From Amborella trichopoda (taxonomy: Eukaryota > Streptophyta > Magnoliopsida > Amborellales > Amborellaceae), in NCBI RefSeq assembly GCF_000471905.2, contig NW_006500327.1:1806513-1870512 (forward strand): a stretch of 64,000 bases of DNA, in the 5' to 3' direction. Each line of letters begins with the position of its first letter. The first letter of the stretch is position 1. Position numbers and translations under genes: made by a program. This document shows positions 34,301 through 46,794 of this stretch, piece by piece. Under the pieces are notes generated by a model. The model did no database searches. It had not been told where the DNA came from and worked only from the letters and a program-made list of their open reading frames with translations.

Positions 34301-37300
34301 GAGCAGGGCCCTTTATTGGACTCACTAGCCATGAGAATAGAAGATTCAATCATGGAAAGAAGAAATTCCTTTCTCTGTATCCTCTTATAAAGTGCTTGCA
34401 TTGTGGTCCTTGAAAACGACAAAGGAATCAGTGTATTTGCATCTATTAGGGGCAAAACAAGAAAAAAAAGGGCCAGAGGAATTGGTGAATTTGCATCTAT
34501 TGGGGAAAAGAAAAAGGAAAAAAGGGTCCAGAGAAATTGGTGAATTTGCATTTATATATATATATAAAAAGAAGAAATAGGTGAAGTTGAAAAGTTCAAT
34601 AATCTTCAAAAGATGCCCTACCTAGAAGAGGATTTGTTGCAGTGTGATATCTAGTGTCACCTCACCTTAACCTTTTGACGTATAAATTGCTGTGTTAAGC
34701 TTGGGTGTTATAGTCTTTGTATGCATCTGTTGATGTTAGTATGCCATTTGACTTGATTTAAAACTTCAGCACTTCCCCTTAGTAGGTGTAATGATATCCA
34801 TACCTTGACAAATGTTTTAAGGGATTATTGATTCATGGTCCAACACAAGAAATTCATTACTTCCACCCATGAATGCAAGGACATATTAATTTACTTATCT
34901 CATTTGTCATTTTGACTGGTTGGCACCACCTTAGGTTCTACTTCATTACAATAAGAAAGGAAAAGTTTTATTAATTCATATCAGTACAATCTATGATGCC
35001 TAACATTGCACATAGTCTGAACCTTTTTACATTCATTTGTATCTATGTTATGCTGCATAATCTGAAGCCTTTACATTGATCTGGGAAAGAGTAGATGTAT
35101 TCTCAATTTATCAAGCGGCATAGGGCATACTTTTAATTTAATTTTATGACTAATAAAATTCAGTTACCAATGAAAAAACATTTTACGTTCTTATTTGGAT
35201 CTTCTTTGTTTTATGCCATCTCTCAACTTGTTGCATATTATATGGATTTCCTTTTAATATCTCCAGATGCCTTCAAGGAACAGGGAAGAAGTGCTGAAAA
35301 TGGATTTTCTGCTATCCCCCCCAATGCAACTTTAAGCATTGATCTTGAGCTAATATCTTTCAAGTCGGTAGTTGATGTTTTAGGTTATATGAGTGTCTTG
35401 AAAAAGATATTGAAGGAAGGTGATGGCCCATCTGCAAATGAAGGAGCAGTCGCAAGGGGTAAGTGCACTTTACTTGGTATATTTATTTGGAGATAAAAAT
35501 AATTGTAACTTCTAACTTTCTAATTGGATTTGAATCTCTTATGCATGATTCTGTTGATTAATTGCCCGATTTGGGTTCTTTCAAGAATCGCTTGTTCTCT
35601 AGTTTGTTGTGATTTTCAATCAATCATCTCTTTCAATCAATCATACAGCTTCACCTTATGATTTTCCTTTCTCCTTTTGTTTTTGGATGGAAATAGGATT
35701 GGCATGGCTCTTACAAGTCATACTTCACTCCTATTTTTAGGAGAAACTGGAATTTAGTTCTAGTCATAGGAAGATTAAAATAAATGAAACTTCCTTCTGA
35801 GTTTTTTATGGGAGAAAAATAGGTTCCAATCTCCATTTGAATCTCTTATGTGTGATGTTGGTGAATAGTCCCATGGCTTGGATTCTTTACAGCTGGAAAC
35901 GTTATATATCGTGTTCTGGTTTTCATTTATTATCCATTTTCATTTGCTCATGCAACTTACCCTATGTGATTTTCAAATCGTGTTGTGTTTCCTAATGGCA
36001 TAGCATTTGTTTTGGGCTCTTACTATTAATGCTTCTCACCTAATGGTAGAAGTAACTAAAATGCTGAATTGCATTTAAGATGTTATAAAAACTGCAATAC
36101 TATTGGTTTCTAGAAATGATCTAGTTTCTAAAGATAACCCCATTTTGTATTTCTTTTATATTTTCTAATGTTGATTTCTGTTTGTGAGATGTCCATAAAG
36201 ATTTTATTGTTCTGTTGTCATTACTTGCAATTTCATGGCTCGCATGTGTTATCGGATACTCAAATTATACATCTAGAGTTGAGACTATTACCTTTCCCTT
36301 GTATTTATGCAGTATATTCAATATTCATGGTTACCTAGACGTTTGTTTTAACATTCTTGGATACATCATTTTGTAGTTAGGTTTTCTGGTTTGCTTGAAG
36401 ATGGAACACTTTTTGAGAAGAAGGGCTTTGATGGCGACGATCTTTTTGAGTTTGTGATTGATGAAGGTCAATACCTTCCTTTACTCCTTATTAGTCTACT
36501 GTGAACCAAATGATTGGAAACTTTTGACAAACAGAAAATATACTACAATCATCGATAGTACAGATGGTGATGAGAGTGGGACCCTCCAGGATAGGGAATT
36601 GATGTAAGGAAAAAATAATAATCAGAATCACAAAAAAAAAGAAAAAAAAGAGGTTGACAGATTATACCTTCTCTCTGGGTCTGCAAGGGAGTCCACCCTG
36701 AAGATCTTTTTACAAGACTCAAATTCTTTACCCAATTCCAATTCTCTCTCTGTTTAGATGGGCCACACCTCCTTTAATACAAGCAACAAAAAAATAAAAG
36801 AAAGAAAATTTAAAAACAAACCTATCTCCACCTATCGCCTTTTTTCAACCCTCCTTTCTCTCTCTGTATACTCCACGTCCTACCCCTTTTCAACTTTCCC
36901 TTATCTCTCTCTCTAATTTCCCCCACGTTTCTTTCTCTTTTTACTTTATCTAACCAAGCCACCTCATTAAAATCAACAACTAATCCTATCCACATCCTAA
37001 ACAACTCAATCCCCAAAAATAAAAGATTCCAATGCCCACCATCGAGTATCCCACAATTAAAAAAACTCCTAACCATGAAATAAAAAAAAGGAGAAGCCCT
37101 AACCAGAAATAAAATAAAAAAATTAATTTTTTACTTGCATCATTCTCTCAGGGTTGGGAGAAGCTCGACCTCGAGCTTACATCCTTCAGAAGTCAATTAA
37201 ATAATTGGTGATGTAGTCCCACCGTTCTTCTCGGTACTTTGTCTTAAAGACACCAATTGATGAAATACTTTGTGGTCATATTAAAGTAGAACATTGGGAT

Positions 37301-40300
37301 CTCGAGCTCAATCATATTTCTTTTTCAAGTTCCTCATAAAGTATTCTCCAACTATTGCAACCTCTGTTTAATTTCGCTTATGCCTCCTCAAATACCCTCC
37401 AGGGTTGTGTTCATGCTCTCTTTAATTTATTGACCCACAAACTCTATGATTTGCGGCAATATATCCTCGATTGTAAGAGCAGGTTTCAGTAGCATTGTAA
37501 TTGATGGATCTTACTTGCTTTGATATCAACTGATGCAGGGAAAAATAATAACCTAAATAATAAAAATAAAAACAAGGGTTGAGAGAATATACCCTGTCTA
37601 TGGGCCTGCAAGGGCACCCACCCCAAAGATCTTTTTACATTCTTTACTCAATTCCCATTCTCTCTCTGTTTGGAGGGGCCACACCTCCTTTAATACAAGC
37701 AACAAAAAAAAAGAAAAAGAAAAAAACCTATCTCCACCTATCACCTTTTTTCATCCCTCCCTAGTCTCTCTCTCTCTACTCCATGTACTACCCCTTTTCA
37801 ACTCTCCCTTATATGTCTCTCTAATGTCCCCAACATTTCTCTCTCTATTTACTTTCTCCTAACCAAGCCGCCTCGTTAAAACCAAGTCTATCATAACCAA
37901 TCCAACTAGTCCTATCCACATCCTAAACAATTCAATCCCCAAAAGTAAAGGATTCCAATGCCCACCGAGTATCCCATAATTAAAAAAACTCCTAACCATA
38001 AAATAAAATAAAATACGTCCTAACCATAAAATAAAATAAAAATAAGAATCAATTTTTTTATTTGCATCAAGAATGAATTAATGGTGAATCCCACTCTGCC
38101 CGTCACCATCGATCATTTAATGGGAAGGTACTTTGCTTCACCTGCAAAGTACAAGTTTGATGACCCAAATTGTTCCACAGTTCATTGGATTGTGGTCTGC
38201 TTTTACTTTTGTGAATGGGCTCTAACAAAATCAGTGTTCTTTATGTTGTTGATACTTCTTGATGTAGAACAAGTAATTTATGGACTAGATCGGGCTGCGG
38301 CAACAATGAAGAAGGGTGAAATATCCATCGTGACTATAAAACCAGAATATGGATTTGGAAATATTGAAGCTGAACGGGATCTTGCCATAGTGCCTGCATT
38401 CTCCACTGTGGTTTATGAACTTGAGATGGTGGACTTCACTAAGGTGATGGTTCAAAGTACACTCACATTCTCTGACACCACGCAAAGAATGCAAAACCCA
38501 CTCTTAGAATGTCAGTGATGTGAGCATTACACATCTACCCATATATATGGGATTTACAAAAATACCATTTGAAAAGAGGCAAACGTGGATGAGGTACATT
38601 ATAACCTGATGATCCGTTTGTCTTCTCTAACATTAAGGATTTAGTGTTCCATGGGTTAGGGAAGTCTGGATATAGTACCATAGTTGACTTTATGCATTTA
38701 TGAATTTTGTCTTCTCATTCCATGACTAATGGTTTCATGCTGTTCATCCCCTTTCTAGGAAGAGGAATCCTGGGAGATGGATACTCATGAGAGAATTAAG
38801 GCTGCAGAGACGAAGAAAGAAGAAGGCAATGTTCTATATAAGATCGGGAAGTACACGCGAGCTGCAAAAAAATATGATAAGGTGGTGCCAATGAAGACGG
38901 TTGGCGATGGAGAGAATATGCTTTCTAAACCTTAAATCTCACTTTTATAGAGTCTTACTTTTTTTACCGTCTCAGGCAATGGATTATGTAAGAGAAGATG
39001 ACTCCTTTGAAGACAATCAGATGAAGCTAGTCAAAGCTTTGAAGGTGTCTTGTTGGCTGAATAATGGTGCTTGTAGCCTTAAACTAGATGAGTATAAGGG
39101 AGCTATCAACTTATGTTCAAAGGTCGCTTCTGGCTTTGCTTCTACGACTCGCTTATACAGAAAATATTGTTAAAGTTTGTGGAACACCTGCATCTTGCAG
39201 TTTGTGTTAGTGCCTCGGAAAGTCATTTATTGTAAAGGACATTTTTTTAACTCCATCTGGTATTTGAAAGTTCGAAACACAAACAAGCAAGGGTGTTTTG
39301 GTAAATGCAACCAATGCAAACAGTGGATTTTACTAAATTACCCTCTTTTTTATCAATGCCTTAAAAACCAGAGTGTGGCTCGAAAGGCCATTTTAATGAC
39401 CAGGTAGCGCATCCAGACACTGCTTTGAGATTCCAAAATTTTGGTGCGTCTACATTATATATTAAGTTCTTCTAGGGACCATTTTGATATGTTTTCCATG
39501 AACATAAGATTCTTTTTTGTAGATTAATTTGCATATTTACCCTTTTCCTCTTTATTTAGCAAATTTTTTTATTAGGATAATGAAACTTTTTATTGATTCT
39601 TGTTTGCAGGTACTTAATGTTGAGTCCCAAAATGTGAAGGCCCTGTATAGACGAGCACAAGCATATATGGGAACATCTGATTTGGATCTAGCTGAGTTGG
39701 ATCTCAAAAAGGCCCTCGAGGTTGATCCACAAAACAGGTGTGCATGGAAGTTTGCTCAGTCAATAAGATTATCTTGTGTATCTAGTAATATTTTAGGAAA
39801 AGTATACCATATACATCCTATGTAGGATTTAAAATACCCAGGCTGAGCGTCCACCACCAAATCCCAATATGGATTGTGGAGATGAACCATTGTTTCATGT
39901 TGAATGTCTGAAATCGAAAGTGCTGGCAGTTCATCTCTCCTGTGCATATTGTGAATGGGTGGTGGATACCCTGGCTTAAGTGCAATACACAGGAGTTTTG
40001 TGGTATATTATGCAGGAAAAGTATGGTATATTTCTCCATTGTATAATTACTGTTATACGTGTGGCAAATTTGCAACTCTGCGAAGAAGTTAAGAACTTGT
40101 TGAACAATGGCTTGATTCCATACAGGGAAGTGAAAGCCCTACATAAGACTCTGAAACAGATGCAGATTGAGAGCAATAAAAGAGATGCAAAGCTCTTTGG
40201 TAACATGTTCTCACGGATGAGGAAGGATGAATGTATGGGATCAAAGGTAAATGTTTTAATCCTATGATTATAAATCCATTTATTAAAAGCTATCTTATAA

Positions 40301-43300
40301 ATAAGGTATATTGTTGGTGCCCAAAACTTTTGCACGTCTGAAACTCCTACGCTGTAATTAGTGTTTCAGACACGACGTATCTATACATCATTTAAAGAGG
40401 ATTTAAGTGACATCAAGTATTATATATTGACATTCCTACAAAGGAGGTTAAGCAGAAATGTAATGTTTTGGACATGGTGTCTTGTCCTCGGTCTATCTGC
40501 ACATGCCATGGACAATGGACGCTTGTCCAAGTTACATACTTTACAGGGGACTGGAATTTTCCAATGAGGAAAAGGAAAGAAATTGAGTAGAGGAAGTATA
40601 GCAATATCCATACACCCAAAATAGATGGAGACTCAAAATTGAAAGTGCATGCTATTGTTAGACCATTGTGGCAAGAAGGCCAACAAGATTGTTTGGATTT
40701 ACCATATTTATGAATTCTAGAGACGCTAGAATTATTCATGCAAATGTTCAAAATAATCATAATGACATTGGTCAGTTCATTGGTGGACGCACTTTGATTT
40801 GAGTTTCTTAAGACTTGGAATGATGAAACCATATAAGGAGGTGTGCCTTAAATATCTGGACCAACTAGTTGATAAATTCGGGTATGTGAAATTATTGGAT
40901 TATTTCACCTCAGGTGGTGTATATATTAACCATAAGAAATGGTAAATAGCTTCTTGTGTCTATTCATGTCACCCAAACACCCCAAGATTACGCAAGTTCC
41001 ATGTGTTGACATGTTTCACTGGGTCAACGCATTCGACACTCCTAGATAATGTTCAAGAAAATGGGGGCGGCCGCCAGGCGGTTGAGGGGTCCAACTGCTT
41101 GGGAGGCTGGGTGGCCACTGTCTAGGCACTGTGGGAGCACCCAAACATAGCCAAAAAAATATAGACACAAATATGTCATAAAGAAAGTTGCATCAAATAA
41201 TGGAAATAAATTCAAACATAGACAAAAGTATATTATAAATTTTCAATATGCATTAAAAATTAGAAACAAAGCCAACCATACCACAAAATATGTCATAAAA
41301 ATTTTATTTTGCATTATCAAGTAGAAACATAGTCAAACATACAACCAAAAATATGTTATAATCACAAAAGTAGCAAGCAAACCCTTAAAAGAAGCACTCA
41401 AGAAGTTTCATCATAAATGTCAAGCCAAACATCAAATATAAATACAAGCAAAATTACCTAAAAAAAATAACATAATACGGTACTTACAAAAAATGTGAAA
41501 CCCTAAACGTAAACAATTAAATCTACTAACCTCGTCAAACCCAATCGAAATATGCTTTGGTAGATTATTTTCGGATGCCAAAACCTCTTTCATCTCCAAA
41601 AAGACGCGATTCGATTGTCTTTCGATTTCACAAGAAATTGAAAACTTTGAGTTTGAAATGGAATTTCAAAAAAAAAATCGATTCAAGCAAAAAAAATTGG
41701 TTTTTGGGACGTCTCACTCCATAAAGCTAGTTAAAACCATATCACCCCATGGAATTTTCTTCCCTCATCAAAACCACCCTCGTCCTTTCTCACCCTCTAA
41801 ATTAGTGCAGAAATCCCCAAGATATATTTTTTTCTTGGTAAATGGAAAAATTACTCTCTTTCTCTCTCATATATATTCTCTCTCTCTATATATATATATA
41901 TATGTATGTGTGCGCGTGCGTGTGTGCATGCATATATGCATGCATGTGTATGTGTGTCCCCCTCTAAATTAACAAAACACTAAGCGAATGGGGCGTCTTT
42001 TTCTCTCTCTAGAAATCAAGAATACATAGGAAGATGGGCAATCTCTTTCTAGAACCCAGCAAAAAATGAGTACATGGGGCCACTTTCTCTCTTCCTCCAA
42101 AACAAATGAAGAAGTGGTAATGAGCCCCCTCCTCTCTGGCCATTTATCTTATTTATGGGAAGTAGTAAGAAGGGGAAGAGGGATATGGGGAAGTTTATTA
42201 GGAATGTTTGAGTGGCAATGAATTTGAATATGATCGAGGAATGGATATCCAACCAAAAGAGCATATTGCTAAAGGTTACTTTTTTGTCTGGCCTTTATGC
42301 TTGAATGGTGAATTTTAAGGGGGATCACCACACATGGGGCTGTTTACAAAACCCATGTGTGTGTTTATGTGTAGTTGTCCTGTGTCGTGATTTTAGGTTG
42401 TCACACCAACAATTTGACACACCAGATTCAATCCGTGCCATGTCTAGGTAACATAGGTCTATTCTAACAAGTGCAATTATTGTAGCTCCATCAGACTTAA
42501 CAGTGTCTGGTGGCATATCGAACTAATCTCCAAAAATGGGTTTAGCTTGAGAGTCAGTGTTGCAGGGTTACTGATAGGTTTCCTTCCTGGTATGCCAATC
42601 TTTATGAGTAACTTTCACTGCATTTTTTCTTGAGGCAAAAATAAACACCGATGCTTGGCTTCCTCTATACCAAGTCAGTATATGTAAATCTTTAAGGTCT
42701 TAAACTTCCAAGGAATTTGAAGTTTGCACTTTGTCAAACGTTTACTCAAGGATTCCAAGGTAGTGCTACTAGAATGCAAGGGCATGAAAAGGTCCACTTT
42801 ATTTTCTAAACGGACATTGTAGCTTTCTATGCAATTGATATGGATTTATACACATGATCTTAGAAATGGTATCTATGATAATTAGTATAGGTTCCACAGT
42901 AAATTTAACACTTACGTACAAATAATCAGCAAGAAATGGTACTTCGTTCTGAATGTGCACAATATTGATGCGAACTCTATAATAAACCTGTATATCTCTA
43001 GTTCATATTGATACGTTTTTAATATTAGTTCAGATTTCTACTATTCATTGGTACAGATTGCTTATGAGATGTTAAGAAATGTTTGAGAACTTCCTCAAAG
43101 TGCTTTTATACAAATTTCATGTTCCACTACAACTTGCTGGGGACTCAAAATATGTATTTAGTCGTTAGATAGATAATATAACTCAAATCTGAAAGAGATG
43201 AAGGCAAACATATATGTCTTCCTCGTGTATGGACATATATGAAAGAGATGCAAGTCTTTTCCTTAAACGTCTATTTGTAAGGGCCCTTATCTTGAAGAGA

Positions 43301-43533
43301 TGAATGTATATGTTACAAAGACAAAACACTGCCTGATACATGCATGTTCAAGTATATGTTTGCATGTCCATCATGTATATGATTGAAAACTTAAAAAGAG
43401 AAATGTGCAGAAGTTGAAGTTGGAAAGCCAGGAAAAGGAGAAGGGAAAGGAAGGTGCAGTATCAATGGACATGGAAACACCTTCAATTAGCACAGCACAG
43501 CCTTGTGATGCAATGTGGGTAGATTCCTCGTAA
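31390..43533 (+). CDS. FKBP62-like: Multidomain FKBP peptidyl-prolyl isomerase with TPR co-chaperone domain (ROF1/FKBP62 type), 13 exons, 600 aa
   Basis: Exons: 31390-31585, 31743-31829, 31903-32160, 32422-32502, 32650-32730, 35267-35458, 36377-36466, 38268-38443, 38759-38881, 38976-39122, 39610-39737, 40126-40246, 43411-43533. All introns are GT-AG, phases agree, and the total is 1803 nt. The family isomerises Xaa-Pro bonds and binds HSP90 in cytosol and nucleus. An acidic N-terminus (ISDIEDDDLEEEPGEE) precedes FKBP domain 1 (about 55-147), domain 2 (about 150-266) and domain 3 (about 285-385). Three TPRs follow (about 395-530; KKEEGN, SCWLNNGACSLKL, NVKALYRRAQAY, with the Lys/Asn/Arg of an HSP90 clamp). 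Next come a basic, possibly calmodulin-binding stretch (SNKRDAKLFGNMFSRMRKD) and a K/E-rich tail. Domain 1 keeps Y124 and F78 but has V79 and L101 where FKBP12 has Asp37 and Trp59. Relatives are roughly 550-580 aa. Confidence 0.92.
31618..31675. repeat. CT/TATC microsatellite in FKBP intron 1
   Basis: TCTCTCTCTCTC is followed by CCCTCCCTCTCTCTC and ATCTATCTATCTA just after exon 1. It lies in the 157-bp first intron and may vary in length between individuals. Confidence 0.85.
33150..33783. mobile_element. hAT-type non-autonomous element in FKBP intron 5
   Basis: The ends are TAGGGGTGGCAAT and ATTGCCACCACTA, imperfect inverted repeats. Flanks ATGGTGGG (33142-33149) and ATGGTAGG (33784-33791) form an 8-bp target duplication with one mismatch, as hAT elements make. 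Sub-terminal parts are rich in GGGTCGACC/GACCCGAC-type words on both sides. The core (33290-33660) is TATA-rich with a GTATATATGTATGTTTGTAT duplication. No transposase. Confidence 0.75.
33784..35266. other. Rest of FKBP intron 5
   Basis: Non-coding. About 34425-34555 has three degenerate copies of an A/G-rich unit (GAATTGGTGAATTTGCATCT, ATT.GGGGAAAAGAAAAA). Frames on both strands across it are repeat artefacts. Nothing else was recognised. Confidence 0.6.
36600..38069 (-). mobile_element. Short non-autonomous LTR fossil in FKBP intron 7
   Basis: The LTRs are at 36600-37142 and 37531-38069 (about 540 bp each). Both begin TGATG on the plus strand and end TTGCATCA. They share CAAGATCTTTTTAC-like text, TCTCTCTCTGTTT, GGGCCACACCTCCTTTAATA and CCTATCCACATCCTAAACAA. 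Between them lie about 390 bp with a minus-strand primer-like site next to the right LTR (GCTTTGATATCAA, 37518-37530). There is no gag or pol. Flanking GGAAT and AGAAT may be the 5-bp target duplication. LTRs differ at many sites, so it is old. Exon 8 begins only 199 bp beyond it, and the gene still splices across it in the model. Confidence 0.75.
40247..43410. other. FKBP intron 12, 3.2 kb
   Basis: It lies between exon 12 (ending MGSK) and the terminal exon (starting KLKLESQEKEKG). A GC-rich patch at about 41065-41120 (GGCGGCCGCCAGGCGG, GGGTGGCCACTG) is followed by degenerate repeats at 41140-41370 (ACATAGNCAAA, AATATGTCATAA). Frames inside it have no family resemblance. Confidence 0.6.
41863..41960. 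repeat. Compound microsatellite (CT)n(AT)n(GT)n in intron 12
   Basis: TCTCTCTC, then TATATATATATATATATG, then TGTGCGCGTGCGTGTGTGC and TGCATGCATATATGCATGCA. Alternating purine-pyrimidine tracts like these can adopt left-handed DNA in vitro; here it is only a sequence description. Confidence 0.85.
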
Positions 43534-43605
43534 ACCTTATAGCAAATCAACACAACGTTTGTCTGTCTTGCTACACCTTTGGAGCTTGATTTGCACCTAA
43601 TTTGT

Positions 43606-43760
43606 GTGTGTAGGGGTGTATGTGTGTGTGCGTGTGAGAGAGAGAGAGAGAGAGAGCTGTTGGCAGTTATAAAGATAGTTGTCATATTTTGGTACCAATG
43701 ACATGTGTGAGTGAGTGTGTATGTATGTGTGTATGTGTGTTTGTGTGTGTGTAACGATAA
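43606..43760. repeat. Compound GT/GA microsatellite just past the FKBP stop codon
   Basis: TGTGTGTGTAGGGGTGTATG, TGTGAGAGAGAGAGAGAGAG and, after a gap, GTGTGAGTGAGTGTGTATGT and TGTGTTTGTGTGTGTGTAAC. It starts 73 bp after the stop codon, so it probably lies in or near the 3' UTR. Minus-strand frames of Leu/Ser/His repeats here are artefacts. Confidence 0.85.
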
Positions 43761-44784
43761 AAATAACCATGTGTGTAATGATAAACATAACCGTTGTTTT
43801 TCTTTTGAAAATGAGTATTACCTTTTAGTGATGACCGTTGCATTGGGCAGAGAAGACAAAATTGTTGTTCTATCGTTCTAAGAACTCAACGATGTGGCTC
43901 CACCTAATTCAATTGAATATGGTTCCAAAATGGCCGTATTCTAAGTCTTTTTCTTTTTTCTTTTCCTTTCTTTTTTTCCTCCAATGTTTTCTGATTTATT
44001 CTAAACGGTGCTGGCCTCTTGGTGGGCTAAGAAAAAATGACCCTGGTATTGGTACAGCTTGCTGAATTTGGGTCCTCATGGTTTCTATTTATGGTTGTTT
44101 TAAGTAGGCAATAGAAAATAGTCTAGTAATATAAAGGAAAATGGAAAAAAATCGTGTAAATGGTTTTGAAGTTCAGAATAAGCCTATTGGAGCCAGAGGA
44201 GGTTGTTGGACTTGAAATATTATGCATATGTAGATCTTGTCTAGATGAAATGAAACAAAAATTCGAAAATAGTAAAAAGAAAAGGGGATGGCAATTTTCT
44301 GCATTTTTCCATCCATCGAGACCATATTCAGCATTTCTAATACCAATTTGTCTGCAAAAACTTAACACCTGTGAGAATGATTATTTGGTGAGATCGTGAT
44401 TCAAAACTCACCCATCATGATCTCGAATTGCTGATCCAAATAAGGAATCGGTCGGAATTGACCTTGTTCCTAGTCAGAAATGGGAATTGGTATGGTTCCC
44501 ATAGAATCATTTGGTTCCTTCAGAGAACCGGTTGATTCTGTTAGGGAACAGTGTGTGGCGATCTAGGATTCTAAATGTTTTTTCTCTTTTTATTTTTATT
44601 GTTTATTGATCAATTTTTACTCAGGAGAATTGGTCAGATTGGTGATTTGTATTTACGATTCACCGATTTGGATCAGTTGCCCTTCTGGGCGGTTCATTGT
44701 TTCATTTTTCTTTTTCTTTTTTTTTCTTTTTTTCAAATTTTGAGCATTTTTAAGGCTTTCAAATTTTCTTGGAAAAAGTTTTAT
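43761..44784. other. Spacer with dispersed repeat
   Basis: No gene. About 44390-44700 (GATCTCGAATTGCTGATCCA, AATTGGTATGGTTCCC, GAGAATTGGTCAGATTGGTG) resembles the segment near 11990-12300 and, more weakly, 6712-6800, so it may be an unclassified dispersed element. Confidence 0.45.
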
Positions 44785-45165
44785 GTAAGGGTGAGGCCAT
44801 AAACAATCAAATAAAGTTGTACCTCAAAAATTCATTAGAAGAGTTTATTTTGATGCTAAAAACCCTGATTTCAATCCTTAACCTGTAGATGTATGGACAC
44901 GAGAAAAAATAGATTTCAAGTTTTGGAAATAGTGCATCTTTTAATGTATTATCTGGACCATCAATTTTCAATATTTTCAAGTGTTCATAGATCTATTTGA
45001 TCTACATTATTTTTCAATTTTTAAAGTTTATAAGTCAAGATAAAAGTAAATTTTGAGGCCATTATAAAGATTTCTGATACTGAAAAACTATATTTTGGCA
45101 CTTTTTGAAGGTGCGCCTCACTTTGATTGTTTAGGCCTCAGCCTTATGCAAACCACACCCAATTT
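44785..45165 (+). mobile_element. MITE family A copy
   Basis: It opens TTTTATGTAAGGGTGAGGCC ATAAACAATC and closes TTTTTGAAGGTGCGCCTCAC TTTGATTGTTTAGGCC, then CTTATGCAAACCACACCC. The middle contains ATTTCAAGTTTTGGAAATAG, as in the 9262 and 47838 copies. Both termini are in place. Confidence 0.75.
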
Positions 45166-45589
45166 TCTTCTCTGCAAGTTTTCATGTTCGCAAAATCATC
45201 ACGAAAGAATTGCCACACTTTGCAGCTGCGATAGTGTTTGCCTTCCCATTCACCTTAACAATGTTAAAACGTTTTGGTTTGAAAAACCAAATGACATCAT
45301 GCTTTTCTCCCACACTGTCTATGTACTTCCTCAGTTAAATATTAATATAGGAGCACTTCTAGGATTTGAGGTTCGGGAATACATTGTCTCAAACTAGCGG
45401 CCACCTTAAAAAAAAAAACAAGTTTCAATTCACTCTCCAAGTATGAAAAAAAAATAATGTCTCAAAATTAAATGTAGATTGTTGAATTCCGGGTCAAGCA
45501 GATCTAAGTGTCAAAGAACTGAAAATGCATGTTCTTTTTCCTTTTTTGAAAACATATCAAATTTGGAGTATGTATACTATATTCATGTA

Positions 45590-45930
45590 TAATATGTTGA
45601 GATGGATGAGTGGCAAGACAAGAAGGGATAAACTTCGAAATGAATTACATTTGGGAAAAATTAGGTCTAACACTAATAGACAATAAGAGGAGATAGAGTA
45701 GATTTTAGTCGGTTGGTCATGTGTGCAGATCCAGTCAAATATTTGTTAGGAGGTGCGAGTTAGTTTAAGTGGGAGATTACAAAAAGACAAGGGGTAGGCT
45801 CAAAAAAATATGGTTGGAAGTAGTTAGAAAAGATACGAGGACTTATGGCCTGACTGAGAGTATGACTCTTAATAGAGCATAATGATATGGATTCATGTAG
45901 CCGATTCCAATTAGTTGAAAAAAAAACTTT
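45590..45930 (+). mobile_element. RTE-type LINE 3' fragment
   Basis: It has an R/K-DKLRNELH-like start (GGATAAACTTCGAAATGAAT), GGTCATGTG, AGGAGGTGCGAGTTAGTTTA, AAAAAGACAAGGGGTAGGCT, and the 3' end TCATGTAGCCGATTCCAATT AGTTGAAAAA. This matches the plant RTE 3' region, without intact coding. Confidence 0.75.
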
Positions 45931-46319
45931 GACAAGATAATGATACTATACTCATGCAAAAAATATAATGTAGATCTACTCCCGTTGTTAGTGGACCTAC
46001 TTAGGAGGTTTTTTTCAATCTGAAATTTTGAAAACCACCTACAAATTATTTGGATAATTATTTTCAAAAAAAATAAAAAAGAATTTTGAGTACGTCAACA
46101 CTTAGTTTTCACTCTCCTAAAAATTGAATTTTGCCCAAGAGAGGAAATGCATACCCCTACGGGAGTATGAAATCTTCTTGCATTTGAAAATAATCACAAG
46201 TGCATCCCAAAATTTTACATAAAATTACAATTGGCTTCTTTTCATCCGAGGGCACAAGTGGACAATATGCTCTCACTGCAATATAGTACACACGCTTGAT
46301 AAATTCCCCAATCAAAACC

Positions 46320-46590
46320 TTTAAGAAAATGTTTATATATCGTTGAAACCTTAAAATGTAGAATTAAGAGTGCACCTCAAAAATTCATCATAAAAAGTTG
46401 TTTGGATGTTGGACCATCCAATTGAGCATCTTGACATCGAGATGTATGAATATGAAAAGAAAAAAAATTTTGAGTATGTGAAATAGTGTAGTTTGTAACA
46501 TATTGTCTGGACTGTGTATTTTCAATATTTTCATGTGTTTATAGATCTACTTGATTTAAGCCATCTTTGTACAAGCTGTTTTAGGTTCTA
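46320..46590 (+). mobile_element. MITE family A copy, 3'-truncated
   Basis: GTTTATATATCGTTGAAACC TTAAAATGTAGAATT is very like the opening of the 63018 copy, followed by GTGCACCTCAAAAATTCATC and GAGCATCTTGACATCGAGAT. The right terminus is missing after about 46565. Confidence 0.65.
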
Positions 46591-46794
46591 TTTTTCAACA
46601 GACTCAAGGTTTCAAAGCATATTTAGCGGTGTATAGATTTCATGTATTATATCTTCTAGTCTTAAACCAATTTTACTCACTTTGATCTATTTTTTTAGCC
46701 CAAACAAATGTTAAAAAGATATACATTTCTAAATACCCTTCTCTCTCTCTTCCTTTCTCCAATCTCTCTCCCCTGTATTTATCCCCAAGTACAA

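Noticed and set aside
38081-38518. Single-exon 145-aa FKBP-like gene
   Set aside because: Only 38268-38443 matches the family, and it is exon 8 of the FKBP gene with proper splice sites. The rest is intron.
43371-43788. Ser/Leu/His/Thr-repeat minus-strand frames
   Set aside because: Antisense to the FKBP terminal exon and its GT/GA microsatellites.
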